From positions 3,534,001 through 3,598,000 of the forward strand of contig NZ_JAGTWO010000004.1 of the NCBI RefSeq assembly GCF_018842675.1: DNA of 64,000 nt, given 5' to 3'. Position numbers and translations under genes: made by a program. Origin of the DNA: Candidatus Pantoea bituminis (lineage in GTDB: Bacteria; Pseudomonadota; Gammaproteobacteria; Enterobacterales; Enterobacteriaceae). The notes under the pieces are model-generated. The model saw nothing but the letters and a program-made list of their open reading frames with translations, ran no database searches and had not been told where the DNA came from. Each line of letters starts with the position of its first letter. Within the stretch, counting starts at the first letter, position 1. This document shows, one piece after another, positions 38,325 to 49,977 of this stretch.

Positions 38325-38573
38325 ATGAAAAAATACATGGTTGCCGGTGCAGCCCTACTTTACGTTGCTGTCTCTTCCAGTGCTTTTGCAGCGCCAGAAG
38401 AAGCAGGTGCCGCAGCAGGCGCGCAGGCGGGAGCAATCTCTGCCGGTGCGTCTACCGCTGTCGGTATCGGCGCACTCGGCGCGTTAGTGGGACTCGGCGT
38501 TGCCGCTTCTGGCGGTGGTGACGGGGCAAATACCGGTACAACAACCACGACCACAACGAGCACCACTCGTTGA
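38325..38573 (+). CDS. yjbE: Small exported protein YjbE
   Basis: An 82-residue secreted protein with signal peptide (cut after SSAFA) and a Gly/Ala-rich middle with a glycine-zipper-like stretch (GIGALGALVGLGVAASGGG). It ends in a Thr-rich tail. It matches E. coli YjbE (80 residues), first gene of the exopolysaccharide operon yjbEFGH. Its molecular role is unknown. A terminator follows before yjbF. Confidence 0.85.
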   Translation: MKKYMVAGAALLYVAVSSSAFAAPEEAGAAAGAQAGAISAGASTAVGIGALGALVGLGVAASGGGDGANTGTTTTTTTSTTR

Positions 38574-38589
38574 TGTAGCACCTTTAAAC

Positions 38590-38617
38590 ATAACCACACT
38601 TTCGTGTGGTTATTTTT
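38590..38617 (+). terminator. Intrinsic terminator between yjbE and yjbF
   Basis: A 10-bp perfect stem ATAACCACAC/GTGTGGTTAT with loop TTTC runs into TTTTT. It should cut most transcripts after yjbE and lower expression of yjbFGH. Confidence 0.85.
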
Positions 38618-38646
38618 ACTTTGGCATGACTTATCAGGGACACACA

Positions 38647-39294
38647 GTGCGCCAACTTCCTCTGCTGCTCGCTTGCCTGTTGCTGCAGGCTTGTACACAA
38701 ACGCAAAAAGGGCTGGAACAAACCGTGATGCTAGCCATCAGCGGCCCCGATGATGTAACCGTTACTGACCAACAGGTAGACGCTCTGCCTTACGCCAGCA
38801 TTTACGCCCGAATCAATGAAGGCCCGCGTATTTTTGTTGTGCTGGGTTACAACGAAAACAATCAACAAAAATGGGTAACGCAAGACAAAGCCATGCTGGT
38901 GACCGCAAAGGGTCGTTTGATTAAAACGCTGGGCCTGCCAGACGATTTACAGCAGGTTAGCAATCTGCAGCAGGATCCACTCGCAGACAGCCTGCACATT
39001 CAAGAGGGTGCAAGCTGGACACGCATTGTGCAGTGGACCGAACAAGGTAAAGTGCGCGCTGGCACGGTCAGTTCCACTTTCCAGCGCGGCGACGATGAAG
39101 TGATAGAGATTGCGGGTAATCGCATCGCCTGTCGGGTTTGGCATGAGCAGGCGCGTATCGACAGCTTGGGTCGCAAATGGGAAAACACGTTCTGGATCGA
39201 TAACCGCAGCGGCGAAGTGGTGCAAGCCCATCAGATGCTGGCGGCGGATGCCTTCCCTGTTGAAATCACCATTCTGAAGCCGGCAAAATCATGA
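38647..39294 (+). CDS. yjbF: Exopolysaccharide lipoprotein YjbF (GfcB-like)
   Basis: About 215 residues with a lipoprotein signal (LLLACLLLQAC-TQ). The mature part (ISGPDDVTVTDQQVDALPYASIYARI, NNQQKWVTQDKAMLVTAKGRL) matches E. coli YjbF/GfcB. I start at GTG because AGGGA lies six bases upstream and this gives the E. coli N-terminus; ATG at 38626 is an alternative. It overlaps yjbG by ATGA. Confidence 0.88.
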   Translation: MRQLPLLLACLLLQACTQTQKGLEQTVMLAISGPDDVTVTDQQVDALPYASIYARINEGPRIFVVLGYNENNQQKWVTQDKAMLVTAKGRLIKTLGLPDDLQQVSNLQQDPLADSLHIQEGASWTRIVQWTEQGKVRAGTVSSTFQRGDDEVIEIAGNRIACRVWHEQARIDSLGRKWENTFWIDNRSGEVVQAHQMLAADAFPVEITILKPAKS

Positions 39295-40025
39295 AAAAAA
39301 TAACGCTAATGCTGACCGGTCTCAGCCTGTTCAGCGCAACAGTTTTGGCTGAAGGCCAGATAACAGTCCATGCGCCGCACAATCAAAACAGCGTGCAAAT
39401 TGATGCCGTGCAAAACCTGGCACAGCTGATGACACAACCTGCACTGCTGCCCTTTAGCCAGGGCGCGGTTATCGCTGAACGCGGTGCCACCGCCGTGGCA
39501 CAGCAACAATACCAACAAACCCTGGCCCAGTTGCGGGCATGGCGTGCCGACAGCAGCGGCGATCGTGCTGTTGCTATCGATGAAGTACTTCGTCAGTTAG
39601 GTGAAATCAACGTTACCGGACGCCAGTTTACCCCGCTGGATCCCGACTGGATTCGTCTGCACCCCGCTGATAATCGCCGCCTCGAAGGGCAATACGATCT
39701 TTATCTGGCTGCGCCGTCAAATACCGTACTCGTGCTGGGCGCACTCTCCGGTGCCGGGAAAGTCACCTGGCAGCCAGGCCAATCGGTCCGTCAGTATCTG
39801 GCAAATCATGAGCTTCTCTCCGGTGCTGAGCATAATTTTGCCACGGTGATCTCCCCTTCCGGTACGACCCAGCAAGTGCCTGTCGCTTACTGGAACCACC
39901 GTCATGCTGAAGTTGAACCCGGCAGCATTATTTGGCTCGGCTTCTCTTCATGGAGCCTGCCTGGCGCTTATGACGACCTGAACAGTCGCATGCTTACCGT
40001 TCTGACTCACCGGATACCAGACTGA
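39291..40025 (+). CDS. yjbG: Capsule biosynthesis GfcC-like protein YjbG
   Basis: A 244-residue exported protein with signal peptide (cut after VLA) and a GfcC-type body. The end [29 protein letters not shown] is characteristic of YjbG/GfcC, which contains beta-grasp domains. It overlaps both neighbours by a base or a few, so the three genes are translationally coupled. It acts in the periplasm during exopolysaccharide production. Confidence 0.9.
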   Translation: MKKITLMLTGLSLFSATVLAEGQITVHAPHNQNSVQIDAVQNLAQLMTQPALLPFSQGAVIAERGATAVAQQQYQQTLAQLRAWRADSSGDRAVAIDEVLRQLGEINVTGRQFTPLDPDWIRLHPADNRRLEGQYDLYLAAPSNTVLVLGALSGAGKVTWQPGQSVRQYLANHELLSGAEHNFATVISPSGTTQQVPVAYWNHRHAEVEPGSIIWLGFSSWSLPGAYDDLNSRMLTVLTHRIPD

Positions 40026-42115
40026 TGAAAAAACGTTATCTCTTCAGCCTGTTGGCTGTTTCTGTGGCGACCGCGTGTCAGGTACAAGCTGACACCTGGC
40101 AGGAACCGGTTGGCCCTTCTCAATCGGACTTTGGTGGTGTTGGCCTGCTGCAAGTGCCTACGGCGCGCATGGCAAAAGAGGGTGAATTTAGCCTGAACTT
40201 CCGCGATAACGATCAATATCGCTATTACTCTGCGTCATTGCAGCTATTTCCCTGGCTGGAAACCACCGTGCGCTATACCGACGTGCGCACCCGTGAGTAC
40301 AGCGCCGTTTCATCATTCAGCGGCAATCAAAGTTACAAAGATAAAGCGTTCGACCTGAAGTTACGCTTGTGGCAGGAAGGTTACTATTTACCGGAAGTCT
40401 CATTGGGTACACGCGATCTCGGCGGCACCGGTTTGTTCGACAGCGAGTATCTGGTCGCCAGCAAAGCCTGGGGTCCGTTTGATTTCACGCTCGGCCTTGG
40501 CTGGGGCTACCTTGGTAACAGCGGTACGGTCAAAAACCCCTTCTGCTCTTATAGCGACAGCTATTGCCAGCGCCCGGGCGTAGGCCAGGCGGGTTCGATC
40601 AACGGCTCACAAATGTTTCATGGCCCAAGCGCCCTGTTTGGCGGCGTGGAGTATCAAACGCCGTGGCAGCCGCTGCGCCTGAAGATGGAATATGAAGGCA
40701 ACGATTATCAAGATGATTTTGCCGGTCGTTTAGAGCAGCGCAGCAAGCTGAACGTCGGCGCTATTTATCGAGTTACCGATTGGGCTGATATCAACGCCAG
40801 CTACGAACGCGGCAATACGTTTATGTTTGGTGTGACCATTCGCACTAACTTCAACGACCTGCGTCAGGAACATCTCGACAGCGCTAAACCTGCTTACGAT
40901 CCGCATCCGCAGCCGACGCTGTTAGAACCGACAGTGGTTGCCAACCAGTTAACTGACCTGAAGTACAACGCCGGGCTGAATGGCCCGCGTATCCAGACTA
41001 AAGGCCATACGCTGTTTGTCTCTGGCGAGCAGACTAAATATCGTGATACGCGTGAAGGTGTTGATCGCGCAAACCGTATCATGATGAATAACCTGCCGGC
41101 TGGCATCGACACCATTAACGTCACAGAATCGCGCTTTAACATGCCGCAGGTCACCACCGAAACCAAGGTTTCCAGCCTGCACAATGAACTGGCCGGTTAT
41201 CCGTTGGGCCATGAACAACCTTTGCAGCAAACGCGTAAAAATCCGGTTGATGCCGGACAAACTGAACAAGGGATGTTTATTCGTAAGGATCGCCTGAATT
41301 ACAGTTTGTCGCCGGTGCTAAACCAATCGGTGGGCGGCCCAGAAAGTTTTTATATGTATCAGGTTGGCGTAATGGGTAACGTTGATTTCTGGCTTACCGA
41401 TCACCTGTTGGTTGGCGGCAGCCTGTTTGGCAACCTTGCTAATAACTACGACAAGTTTAACTACAACGGCGCGCCTGCCGATTCAACCTTGCCCCGCGTA
41501 CGTACTCACATTCGTGATTACGTCGAGAACAATGTGTACGTCAATGACCTGCAAGCCAATTACATGGGACATCTCGGTAATGGCTTCTACGGTCAGATAT
41601 ACGGTGGCTACCTTGAAACGATGTACGGTGGCGTCGGTGGCGAACTGCTTTATCGCCCGGTCGACAGCAACTGGGCAGTGGGCGTGGATGCAAACTATGT
41701 CCGCCAGCGTGACTGGGACAACATGATGCAGTTCACCAACTACAAGGCGCCAACGGGTAATGTCACCGCTTACTGGCGTCCGTGGTTTATGCAGGATGTG
41801 TTGGTGAAAGCCAGCGTCGGGCAGTATCTGGCGAAAGACAAAGGCGTCACGGTAGATCTCTCCAAACGCTTCGACAGCGGCGTGATGGTTGGTGTCTACG
41901 CCACCAAAACCAACGTCTCGTCAGAAGAGTATGGCGAAGGTGACTTCACCAAAGGCTTCTATATCTCTATTCCGATGGATCTCTTCACTGTGACGCCAAC
42001 GCGTGGCCGTGCGCAGGTTAACTGGGTGCCGCTGACGCGTGATGGTGGTCAGATGCTGGGACGTAAATACCAGCTGTATGATTTGACCTCCGATCGTGAC
42101 GCACGATTTAACTGA
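40025..42115 (+). CDS. yjbH: Outer-membrane YjbH/GfcD-family beta-barrel protein
   Basis: A 696-residue outer-membrane protein predicted to consist of two beta-barrels. It carries the YjbH signature start [25 protein letters not shown] and long similarity to E. coli YjbH ([19 protein letters not shown] repeats). The signal peptide ends near residue 23; a Cys at 18 makes a lipobox possible. In E. coli the operon raises exopolysaccharide output. Its start overlaps the yjbG stop by one base. Confidence 0.93.
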   Translation: MKKRYLFSLLAVSVATACQVQADTWQEPVGPSQSDFGGVGLLQVPTARMAKEGEFSLNFRDNDQYRYYSASLQLFPWLETTVRYTDVRTREYSAVSSFSGNQSYKDKAFDLKLRLWQEGYYLPEVSLGTRDLGGTGLFDSEYLVASKAWGPFDFTLGLGWGYLGNSGTVKNPFCSYSDSYCQRPGVGQAGSINGSQMFHGPSALFGGVEYQTPWQPLRLKMEYEGNDYQDDFAGRLEQRSKLNVGAIYRVTDWADINASYERGNTFMFGVTIRTNFNDLRQEHLDSAKPAYDPHPQPTLLEPTVVANQLTDLKYNAGLNGPRIQTKGHTLFVSGEQTKYRDTREGVDRANRIMMNNLPAGIDTINVTESRFNMPQVTTETKVSSLHNELAGYPLGHEQPLQQTRKNPVDAGQTEQGMFIRKDRLNYSLSPVLNQSVGGPESFYMYQVGVMGNVDFWLTDHLLVGGSLFGNLANNYDKFNYNGAPADSTLPRVRTHIRDYVENNVYVNDLQANYMGHLGNGFYGQIYGGYLETMYGGVGGELLYRPVDSNWAVGVDANYVRQRDWDNMMQFTNYKAPTGNVTAYWRPWFMQDVLVKASVGQYLAKDKGVTVDLSKRFDSGVMVGVYATKTNVSSEEYGEGDFTKGFYISIPMDLFTVTPTRGRAQVNWVPLTRDGGQMLGRKYQLYDLTSDRDARFN

Positions 42116-42130
42116 TACCTGAGAGAATAA

Positions 42131-42160
42131 AACAAGGGCGACCATCGGGTCGCCCTTGTT
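42131..42160. terminator. Bidirectional terminator between yjbH and metH
   Basis: A 13-bp perfect stem AACAAGGGCGACC/GGGTCGCCCTTGTT-type with a short ATC loop separates the two convergent genes. Confidence 0.9.
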
Positions 42161-42178
42161 GTTTACGCTGTTCTGCTG

Positions 42179-45100
42179 CTAATCCGCATCGTAACCCAGG
42201 TTCGGTGCCAGCCAGCGTTCGACTTCCGTTACCGACATCCCTTTACGTGCCGCATAATCCTCAACCTGATCGCGCTGAATCTGCGCCACTGCAAAGTAGC
42301 GGCTGTCAGGATGGCTGAAGTACCAACCTGAAACTGACGCGCCAGGCCACATGGCAAAAGATTCCGTCAGCTTCATACCGGTCATGGTTTCAACGTCCAG
42401 CAGTTGCCAGATCGCGGCTTTCTCGGTGTGCTCCGGACAGGCCGGATAACCTGGCGCAGGGCGAATTCCTGATAATTTTCGCGAATCAACTCTTCATTGC
42501 TGAGGTTTTCATTCGGCGAAAAGCCCCAAATCACTTTACGCACCCGCTCATGCAGATACTCGGCAAATGCTTCTGCCAGACGATCGGCGAGCGCCTTAAC
42601 CATGATTTTGTTGTAGTCGTCATGCTGACGATCGTAAGCCTCTGCCAGCTCATCTTCTTCGAGTCCGCCTGTAACGGCAAACGCGCCAAAGTAGTCCGCT
42701 TTTCCGCTGCTTTTAGGGGCGACGAAATCGGCCAGGCAGTAGTTGGCGAAGTCGGTTTTCTCTGTCTGCTGACGTAAGTGATGACTCACACTTATTACGT
42801 CGTCACGCTGCTCATCTTTGTAGATATGAATGTCATCACCAACGCTATTGGCCGGGAAAATACCGACGACACCGCGTGGCGTCAGTGCGCCTTTTTCACT
42901 CAGCTTATCCAGCATATCGTTGGCGTCGGCAAACAGGCGTTTCGCCTCTTCACCTACCACCTCATCTTCAAGGATGCGCGGATATTTGCCCGCCAGCGAC
43001 CAGGTCATAAAAAACGGCGTCCAGTCGATGTAGTTACGCAACGTATCAATGCTCGCCTCTACCGCGCTAACACCAAGACGATGCGCCACCGGCGGCGTGT
43101 AACTTTCCCAATCAAGGCTGGTGGCGTTATCACGCGCAACCTGCAATGAAACCGGCGGCGTACGCGGTTTCTTGCGGGCGTGCTGAATACGCACAGTTTC
43201 GTACTCTTTGCGGGTGCGTGCCACGAACTCATCTTTCAGCGTAGCGGATAACAGTGAGGAAACCACGCCAACCGTGCGCGAGGCATTTTGCACATACACC
43301 GTCGGGCCGCTGTAGTTCTGCTCAATTTTCACCGCGGTATGCGCTTTTGATGTGGTCGCGCCGCCAATCAGCAGCGGCAGCGTGAAGCCTTGACGCTCCA
43401 TCTCTTTGGCCATATTGACCATTTCATCCAGCGACGGCGTGATCAAGCCCGATAAGCCAATGATGTCAGCGTTTACTTCGCGGGCGGTTTTCAGGATTTT
43501 TTCGCCCGGTACCATCACGCCAAGATCGATGATTTCGTAGTTATTACACTGCAACACCACGCCAACGATATTTTTACCGATGTCGTGCACATCGCCTTTA
43601 CCGTCGCCAGCACGATTTTGCCGTTGCTGCGCCCCGCTTCTTTGCTCGCCTCAATAAAGGGTTGCAGGTAAGCCACCGCTTGCTTCATCACCCGCGCTGA
43701 TTTTACTACCTGCGGCAGGAACATTTTGCCCTCGCCAAACAGATCGCCCACCACGTTCATACCTGACATCAGCGGACCTTCGATCACTTCAATTGGACGC
43801 GGAGCCTGCTGACGCGCCTCTTCAGTATCCTGTTCAATAAATTCGGTAATGCCTTTAACCAGCGAATATTCCAGGCGCTTCACCACGTCCCAACTGCGCC
43901 ATTCAGCCAGCTGTTTTTCTTGTGAGCCATCGCTTTTGCCGCCGCGATATTTCTCGGCTAAATCCAACAGCCGTTCGGTGCCATCATCGCGGCGGTTGAG
44001 AATAACGTCTTCGACCGCGTTTCGCAGTTCGTCAGCCAAATCGTCATAAATCGCCAGCTGACCGGCGTTGACGATCCCCATATCCATGCCTTTTTGGATG
44101 GCGTAATAGAGGAACACGGCGTGAATCGCCTCACGCACCGGGTCGTTGCCGCGGAATGAGAACGAGACGTTGGACACGCCGCCAGAAATCATCGCATGTG
44201 GTAATTCGCGTTTGATGTCTTCACAGGCGCCGATGAAATCCATTGCGTAGTTGTTGTGTTCTTCAATGCCGGTCGCCACCGCAAAGATATTGGGGTCAAA
44301 AATGATGTCTTCCGGCGGGAAGCCCACTTGCTCAGTCAGGATTTTGTAGGCGCGGCGACAGATTTCAATTTTTCGCGCGCGCGTATCTGCCTGACCGACT
44401 TCGTCAAACGCCATCACTACCATCGCGGCGCCGTAACGACGTACCTGACGCGCATGATGAATAAAGGCCTCTTCGCCCTCTTTCATTGAGATGGAGTTCA
44501 CGATGCCTTTGCCCTGAATACATTGCAGGCCTTTTTCGATCACTTCCCATTTCGAGGAGTCGATCATGATCGGCACGCGTGAAATGTCAGGTTCACCGGC
44601 GATCAGATTCAGGAAACGCACCATCGCCGCTTCGGCGTCGAGCATGCCTTCATCCATGTTGATGTCGATGATCTGCGCGCCGCTTTCAACCTGCTGCAAC
44701 GCCACTTCCAGCGCTTCGTTGTACTTATCTTCTTTAATCAGGCGTTTGAACTTGGCTGAACCGGTGACGTTGGTACGTTCACCCACGTTCACGAACAGCG
44801 ACTCAGCGGTGATATTCAGCGGTTCAAGACCGGAAAGCCGGCAAGCGACGGGAATTTCTGGCAGCTTACGTGGCGCAACGCCTTCAACCGCACGCACCAT
44901 TGCGGCAATGTGCTCCGGCGTAGTCCCACAGCAGCCGCCGATAATATTGAGAAAACCTGACGTCGCCCATTCACCAATCTGCTGCGCCATAATGTCGGCG
45001 TCGAGGTCATATTCACCAAAGGCGTTGGGTAAACCCGCGTTTGGATGGGCGGTAACGTAACCTTCCGCAATGCGCGACAGCTCCGCCACATACTGACGCA

Positions 45101-45860
45101 GCTCATCGGGACCCAGCGCACAGTTAAGGCCAAACGACAGCGGTTCGGCGTGACGCAGCGAGTTATAAAAGGCTTCAGTGGTTTGCCCAGAAAGCGTTCG
45201 CCCAGAAGCGTCGGTGATGGTGCCCGAGATCATCAGCGGCAGATCCACGCCCAGCGCTTCCATCTCAGTTTTAACCGCGTAAACCGCCGCTTTGGCGTTC
45301 AGGGTATCAAACACCGTTTCAATCATGATGATGTCAGAACCGCCTTCCACCAGCGCCCGTGTGGATTCACGATAAGCGTCCACCAACTGATTGAAGGTCA
45401 CGTTACGATAAGCGGGATCGTTAACATCCGGCGAGATCGAGCACGTGCGGTTTGTTGGGCCTAATACGCCCGCGACATAGCGTGGACGATCCGGCGTTTT
45501 CGCCGTCCATTCATCTGCGCTGGCGCGCGCAAGCCTGGCGGCTTCGAAGTTGATCTCTGCCGACAGCGATTCCATCTGGTAATCCGCCATCGCGATGGTG
45601 GTAGAGTTAAAGGTATTGGTTTCGAGAATATCGGCACCCGCGGCAAGGTAGGCGTTGTGGATCTCGCGGATCACTTCCGGCTTGCTCAATACCAGCAGAT
45701 CGTTGTTACCTTTGAGATCGCAGGGCCAGTCAGCGAAACGGCTGCCGCGAAAATCCTGCTCATCCAGCTTGTAGCTCTGGATCATGGTGCCCATGCCGCC
45801 GTCCAACACCATAATGCGTTGCGCGAGCTGCTGATGCAGCGCTTCGATTTTGTTGCTCAC
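42179..45860 (-). pseudogene. metH: Cobalamin-dependent methionine synthase, interrupted by two 1-base frameshifts
   Basis: MetH transfers a methyl group from methyltetrahydrofolate via cobalamin to homocysteine. In order: homocysteine domain with GGCCGTTP zinc Cys; pterin domain ([16 protein letters not shown]); cobalamin domain with [10 protein letters not shown], read only after correction; and the AdoMet activation domain, ending [12 protein letters not shown] once corrected. Losses of one base at 43597-43599 (TTT for TTTT) and 42468-42469 (CC for CCC) split it. With both repaired, from the GTG at 45860 (GAGG upstream), it is 1227 residues, exactly as in E. coli. Sequencing error is the likeliest reason. 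Confidence 0.95.
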
Positions 45861-46019
45861 TGTTGCCTCATTAACGTCAATCTGCTGGCAGAAATACCCG
45901 CCCGACATACTGTCATAACTTCGTGAAGGGTCAAAGCAACCTTGGATGAGACATTTTCAGGCAAAACGACTAACAGATCCGACCAGAAAAGCGTTGATTG
46001 CAAATTAGCCAATTAAAAC

Positions 46020-46032
46020 GAAAATGATTTCC
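46020..46032 (+). promoter_or_regulatory. IclR-like autoregulatory operator
   Basis: GAAAATGATTTCC lies 23 bp before the iclR start and resembles the IclR palindrome GGAAATNATTTCC with one difference. E. coli IclR represses its own gene from a similar place. Confidence 0.65.
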
Positions 46033-46055
46033 ATATTGCAGAAGGAGAAACAGCA

Positions 46056-46883
46056 ATGGTTACACCTGTGGCCGCTAAACGCGGTAAGAAACCTCGCGGC
46101 ACGATCGCTGCTACACCTGCAGTCGGGCAGGTTCAATCCTTAACCCGTGGCCTGACATTACTGGAACTGATCGCGGATTCTCACGGCAGCGTCGCGCTCA
46201 CCGAACTCGCTCAGCAAGCGGGTTTACCTAATTCCACCACGCATCGTTTACTGACTACCATGCAGCAGCAAGGCTTTGTGCGTCAGGTCGGCGATCTCGG
46301 CTTTTGGACTATTGGCGCCCATGCTTTTGTGGTCGGCAGCAGCTTTTTGCAGAGCCGCAATCTGCTGGCCTTGGTGCATCCGGTGTTGCGCTCGTTAATG
46401 GAGACGTCGGGTGAAACCGTTAATCTGGCGGTGCTGGATCTCAGCGATCATCAGGCGGTGATTATCGATCAAGTGCAGTGTACGCAGTTGATGCGCATGT
46501 CTGCGCCCATTGGGGGAAAATTACCGATGCACGCCTCTGGCGCGGGCAAAGTTTTTCTGGCGCATCTGACCGACGAACAAGTCACCGCGCTGCTGCATCA
46601 AAAGGGATTGCATCACTACACACCCAAGACGCTGATGTCGCCGCAAAGCCTCAAAGCAAACCTGGCGCAGGTGCGTAAAGCGGGGTTCTCATTTGATGAT
46701 GAAGAACATGCGCTGGGCCTGCGCTGTGTGGCAGCACCGATTTATGACGAACACGGTGAAGCCTTCGCCGCGATCTCTATTTCAGGGCCGATTGCACGCA
46801 TGACTGACGATCGCATCACTGAGTTAGGCGCGCTGGTCATTCGTGAAGCTCGTCAGGTAACGCTGGCGTACAGCGGACGTTAG
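46056..46883 (+). CDS. iclR: Acetate operon repressor IclR
   Basis: A 275-residue repressor of aceBAK. It has an N-terminal winged helix (about 25-85: [27 protein letters not shown]) and a C-terminal effector domain that binds glyoxylate or pyruvate ([47 protein letters not shown]). GAAGGAGAAACAGCA precedes the ATG. It is divergent from metH and its 3' end overlaps the convergent aceK. Confidence 0.97.
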   Translation: MVTPVAAKRGKKPRGTIAATPAVGQVQSLTRGLTLLELIADSHGSVALTELAQQAGLPNSTTHRLLTTMQQQGFVRQVGDLGFWTIGAHAFVVGSSFLQSRNLLALVHPVLRSLMETSGETVNLAVLDLSDHQAVIIDQVQCTQLMRMSAPIGGKLPMHASGAGKVFLAHLTDEQVTALLHQKGLHHYTPKTLMSPQSLKANLAQVRKAGFSFDDEEHALGLRCVAAPIYDEHGEAFAAISISGPIARMTDDRITELGALVIREARQVTLAYSGR

Positions 46884-48598
46884 CATAACGCTCGCTGAAG
46901 CGCTGCGCCTGCTGCCAGGCGATGACCTCCTCGACGTGACCTTGCGTGATGCGCTGCTGCTGGGCACGCCACCAGCTCGCGTCGAACAGCTCAGGGTGCA
47001 GCTGCTGTAACAGCGCGCCTGTTGCCGCTTCACTGCACAATGCGTAGCGAAAGGTTTCAGGAAAAACATCATCCACTCCCACGCTGTACCAAGGCTCAGC
47101 GCTTAACTCATCCTCTTCATAACGCGCTGCCGGCACGTCACGAAAATGGAGTTCACTCATTGGGCGGATTTCATCGTAGTCATAAAACACCACGCGGCCA
47201 TGGCGCGTCATACCAAAATTTTTAAACAACATATCACCAGGAAAGATATTGGCCGCCGCCAACTGTTTGATGGCATTACCGTATTCCGTGATGGCATGCT
47301 TTCGCTGTGCGGCATTCGCCTGAGTAAGATAAAGGTTGAGCGGCTGCATACGTCGCTCCAGCCAAAGATGGCGGATGATGAGGCGATCGCCTTCAATATG
47401 CATTTTTTCAGCAATCGTCGCGTTAAGTTCCGCCATTAGCGCAGGAGAAATTTGCTTCAACGGCAGCGCGAACTGCTCAAATTCCTGAGTATCCGCCATG
47501 CGTCCTACGCGATCGTGTTCTTTGACCAATTGATAACAGGCGCGCACCTGCGCTTCTGTGACCTCTTTTTGTGGGGCAAAGCGGTCTTTGATCACTTTGA
47601 ATACCCGATCAAATCCTGGCAGCGTGAACACCATCATCACCATGCCACGCACGCCAGGCGCGACTTCACAAGGGTGTTGCGTGTTAGCCAGCGCCTGAAG
47701 GTACTCGCGATAGCTTTCAGTTTTACCGTGTTTCTGGCAGCCGATTGCCATATAGCGTTCAGCGAGCGTTTTGCCCGGTAGAATCGGCTGTAGCCACGCC
47801 ACCAGCGCGGCGGGGATCGGCGCATAAACCATGAAATAAGCGCGCGCGAAACCAAACACAATGCTGGCATCGTCCCTCGCCGTTAGGCAAGTATCGATCC
47901 ACAATTCGCCCTTTTCGCTGCGCTGAATCGGGAGCAGAAAAGGATAAATTCCCTGCGGCAAATGCAACCGCGCCACAATCCAGGCGGTTTTATTACGAAA
48001 AAAGTTCACAGCTTACGTCCAGCCAACCCTGTTCTAATTCCACGGCCGTAAAGTGTTCATTGAGATGCTGCACAATCCACTTTTCATCCCGCGCACTATC
48101 CTGCCACTGAAGTGTTAAAGGCAGATCGCGCAGCAGCTGATGAATCAGCGCCAGCCAGCCTTGCTGCGGTTGATAGCAGCGAGAGAGCGGACGCGAAGGC
48201 GCAATATTTGTCGCACCAGGTTGCGAGCTCACGATAAACAAACGCTGGGGTTGTAAATGTTCGTGTCCATGCAGTCGGCAATAAACCGAGTTGAAAAAGC
48301 TTTCAGCAATTTCATAGCGTGGGTAGCCCGGCAGCAAGGTTTCGTAATGACTTTTTACCCGCAACCAAAACGCATCATCCCAGCTGGCGGCGCCGTTCAG
48401 AATGCGCAGCTGATCGGCGACTAACCCAACATGATGATCATAAAGATGAATACGTGCTTTCATCGCCTGCTGCACCGCATGCCATTCGGCCTGCTCGAAG
48501 CGCTGCTGCGCGCCAGCGGTGATATCCAGAAAGCGACCATACTGGGCGTCGAAACCTTGCAGAATGGTATGGGCAATCAACGATTCGCGTGGCGGCAT
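46837..48598 (-). pseudogene. aceK: Isocitrate dehydrogenase kinase/phosphatase, frameshifted in a T run
   Basis: AceK switches isocitrate dehydrogenase off and on to direct carbon into the glyoxylate bypass. The N-terminal regulatory part ([23 protein letters not shown]) ends early in one frame (SCELFS). The kinase part starts in another, with [48 protein letters not shown] and the catalytic [22 protein letters not shown]. The joint is a run of six A on the plus strand (47998-48003). Two more bases would give ELFFRNK, aligned with E. coli ELFYRNK; removing one also restores the frame. Its end overlaps the 3' end of iclR by 47 bp. Confidence 0.9.
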
Positions 48599-48612
48599 GG
48601 CGCGTTCCCCAT

Positions 48613-48642
48613 AAAAAGCCCGCCTGTGAAGTGGCAGGCGGG
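48613..48642 (-). terminator. Hairpin/attenuator between aceA and aceK
   Basis: On the minus strand CCCGCCTG, an eight-base loop and CAGGCGGG are followed by CTTTTT, 17 bases past aceA and just before aceK. A partial stop here would explain low aceK expression, as known in E. coli. Confidence 0.85.
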
Positions 48643-48658
48643 AAACAGAGACAGAGAA

Positions 48659-49960
48659 TTAAAACTGATGTTCTTCCGTCGAGCCGGTTAGCGCCGTCAC
48701 CGACGATTTTCCGCCCTGAATAAGGGTGGTGACCTGATCGAAATAGCCGGTGCCGACTTCCTGTTGATGCGAAGCGAAGCTGTAACCGCGTTCACGGGCT
48801 GCGAATTCTGGCTGCTGCACTTTTTCCACGTAGTGTCGCATCCCTTCGCCTTGCGCATAGGCCTGGGCAAGGTCGAACATGTTGAACCACATGCTGTGAA
48901 TGCCCGCCAGTGTGATGAACTGAAAGCGATACCCCATCTCGCTTAGCGCCTGCTGAAAGCTGGCGATGGTGCTGTCGTCGAGATTCTTTTTCCAGTTGAA
49001 TGAGGGCGAACAGTTGTAGGCCAGCAGCTTGCCAGGAAACTGAGCGTGGATTGCCTCGGCAAAGCGGGCTGCCATCGCCAGATCGGGCGTGGATGTTTCA
49101 CACCACAGTACGTCAGCATAGGGTGCGTAAGCCAGGCCACGACTGATCGCCTGTTCAATACCAGCGTTGGTACGGAAGAATCCTTCGGCGGTACGATCGC
49201 CACGAATAAACGGACGGTCATATTCATCGCAATCGGACGTGATCAAATCTGCAGCGTCAGCGTCAGTGCGCGCCAGCAAGATCGTTGACACGCCCATCAC
49301 ATCTGCAGCTAAACGCGCCGCAACCAGTTTTTGCACGGCTTCCTGCGTGGGCACCAACACCTTGCCCCCCATGTGACCACACTTTTTCACCGCAGCCAGC
49401 TGATCTTCAAAATGCACCGCCGATGCCCCCGCGCTGATCATCGATTTCATTAACTCAAAGGCATTCAGTACCCCGCCAAAACCCGCTTCTGCATCAGCGA
49501 CAATCGGCAAGAAATAGTCGATGTAGCGGCTGTCGCCAGGCTCAATGCCGCTGGACCATTGGATCTGATCGGCGCGCTGAAAGGTTCGGTTGATACGTTC
49601 GATCACCTCGGGTACGGAGTTCACTGGATACAACGATTGATCCGGGTACATCTGCCCAGCGACGTTGGCGTCTGCCGCGACTTGCCAACCGGAAAGGTAA
49701 ATGGCTTCAATGCCAGCTTTGGCCTGCTGCAAAGCCTGGCCGCCCGTTAACGCGCCAAGACTGTTGATATAGCCTTTCTTCGCCTCGCCATTAAGCAATG
49801 ACCATAATTTCTCCGCGCCACGTTCCGCCAGCGTGCAGGCTGGATTAACGGAACCGCGCAAGTTAACCACATCTGCCGCGCTGTAAGGGCGAGTGATGCC
49901 TTTCCAGCGACTATTTTGCCAACCCTGTTCGAGTTGTTGAATTTGTTGGGTACGTATCAT
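48659..49960 (-). CDS. aceA: Isocitrate lyase
   Basis: Splits isocitrate to glyoxylate and succinate. The 433 residues show the catalytic loop [17 protein letters not shown] with the active Cys, FEDQ, and the [10 protein letters not shown] stretch. Length matches E. coli (434). I start at MIRTQQIQQ, with AAGGAG eight bases upstream; an upstream Met (49981) is less likely. It follows aceB by 17 bp. Confidence 0.98.
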   Translation of the reverse strand: MIRTQQIQQLEQGWQNSRWKGITRPYSAADVVNLRGSVNPACTLAERGAEKLWSLLNGEAKKGYINSLGALTGGQALQQAKAGIEAIYLSGWQVAADANVAGQMYPDQSLYPVNSVPEVIERINRTFQRADQIQWSSGIEPGDSRYIDYFLPIVADAEAGFGGVLNAFELMKSMISAGASAVHFEDQLAAVKKCGHMGGKVLVPTQEAVQKLVAARLAADVMGVSTILLARTDADAADLITSDCDEYDRPFIRGDRTAEGFFRTNAGIEQAISRGLAYAPYADVLWCETSTPDLAMAARFAEAIHAQFPGKLLAYNCSPSFNWKKNLDDSTIASFQQALSEMGYRFQFITLAGIHSMWFNMFDLAQAYAQGEGMRHYVEKVQQPEFAARERGYSFASHQQEVGTGYFDQVTTLIQGGKSSVTALTGSTEEHQF

Positions 49961-49977
49961 AGCAACGGCTCCTTCAT

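Noticed and set aside
38131..38328. A 65-codon frame before yjbE
   Set aside because: No recognisable domain or signal, overlaps the yjbE start; more likely untranslated leader.
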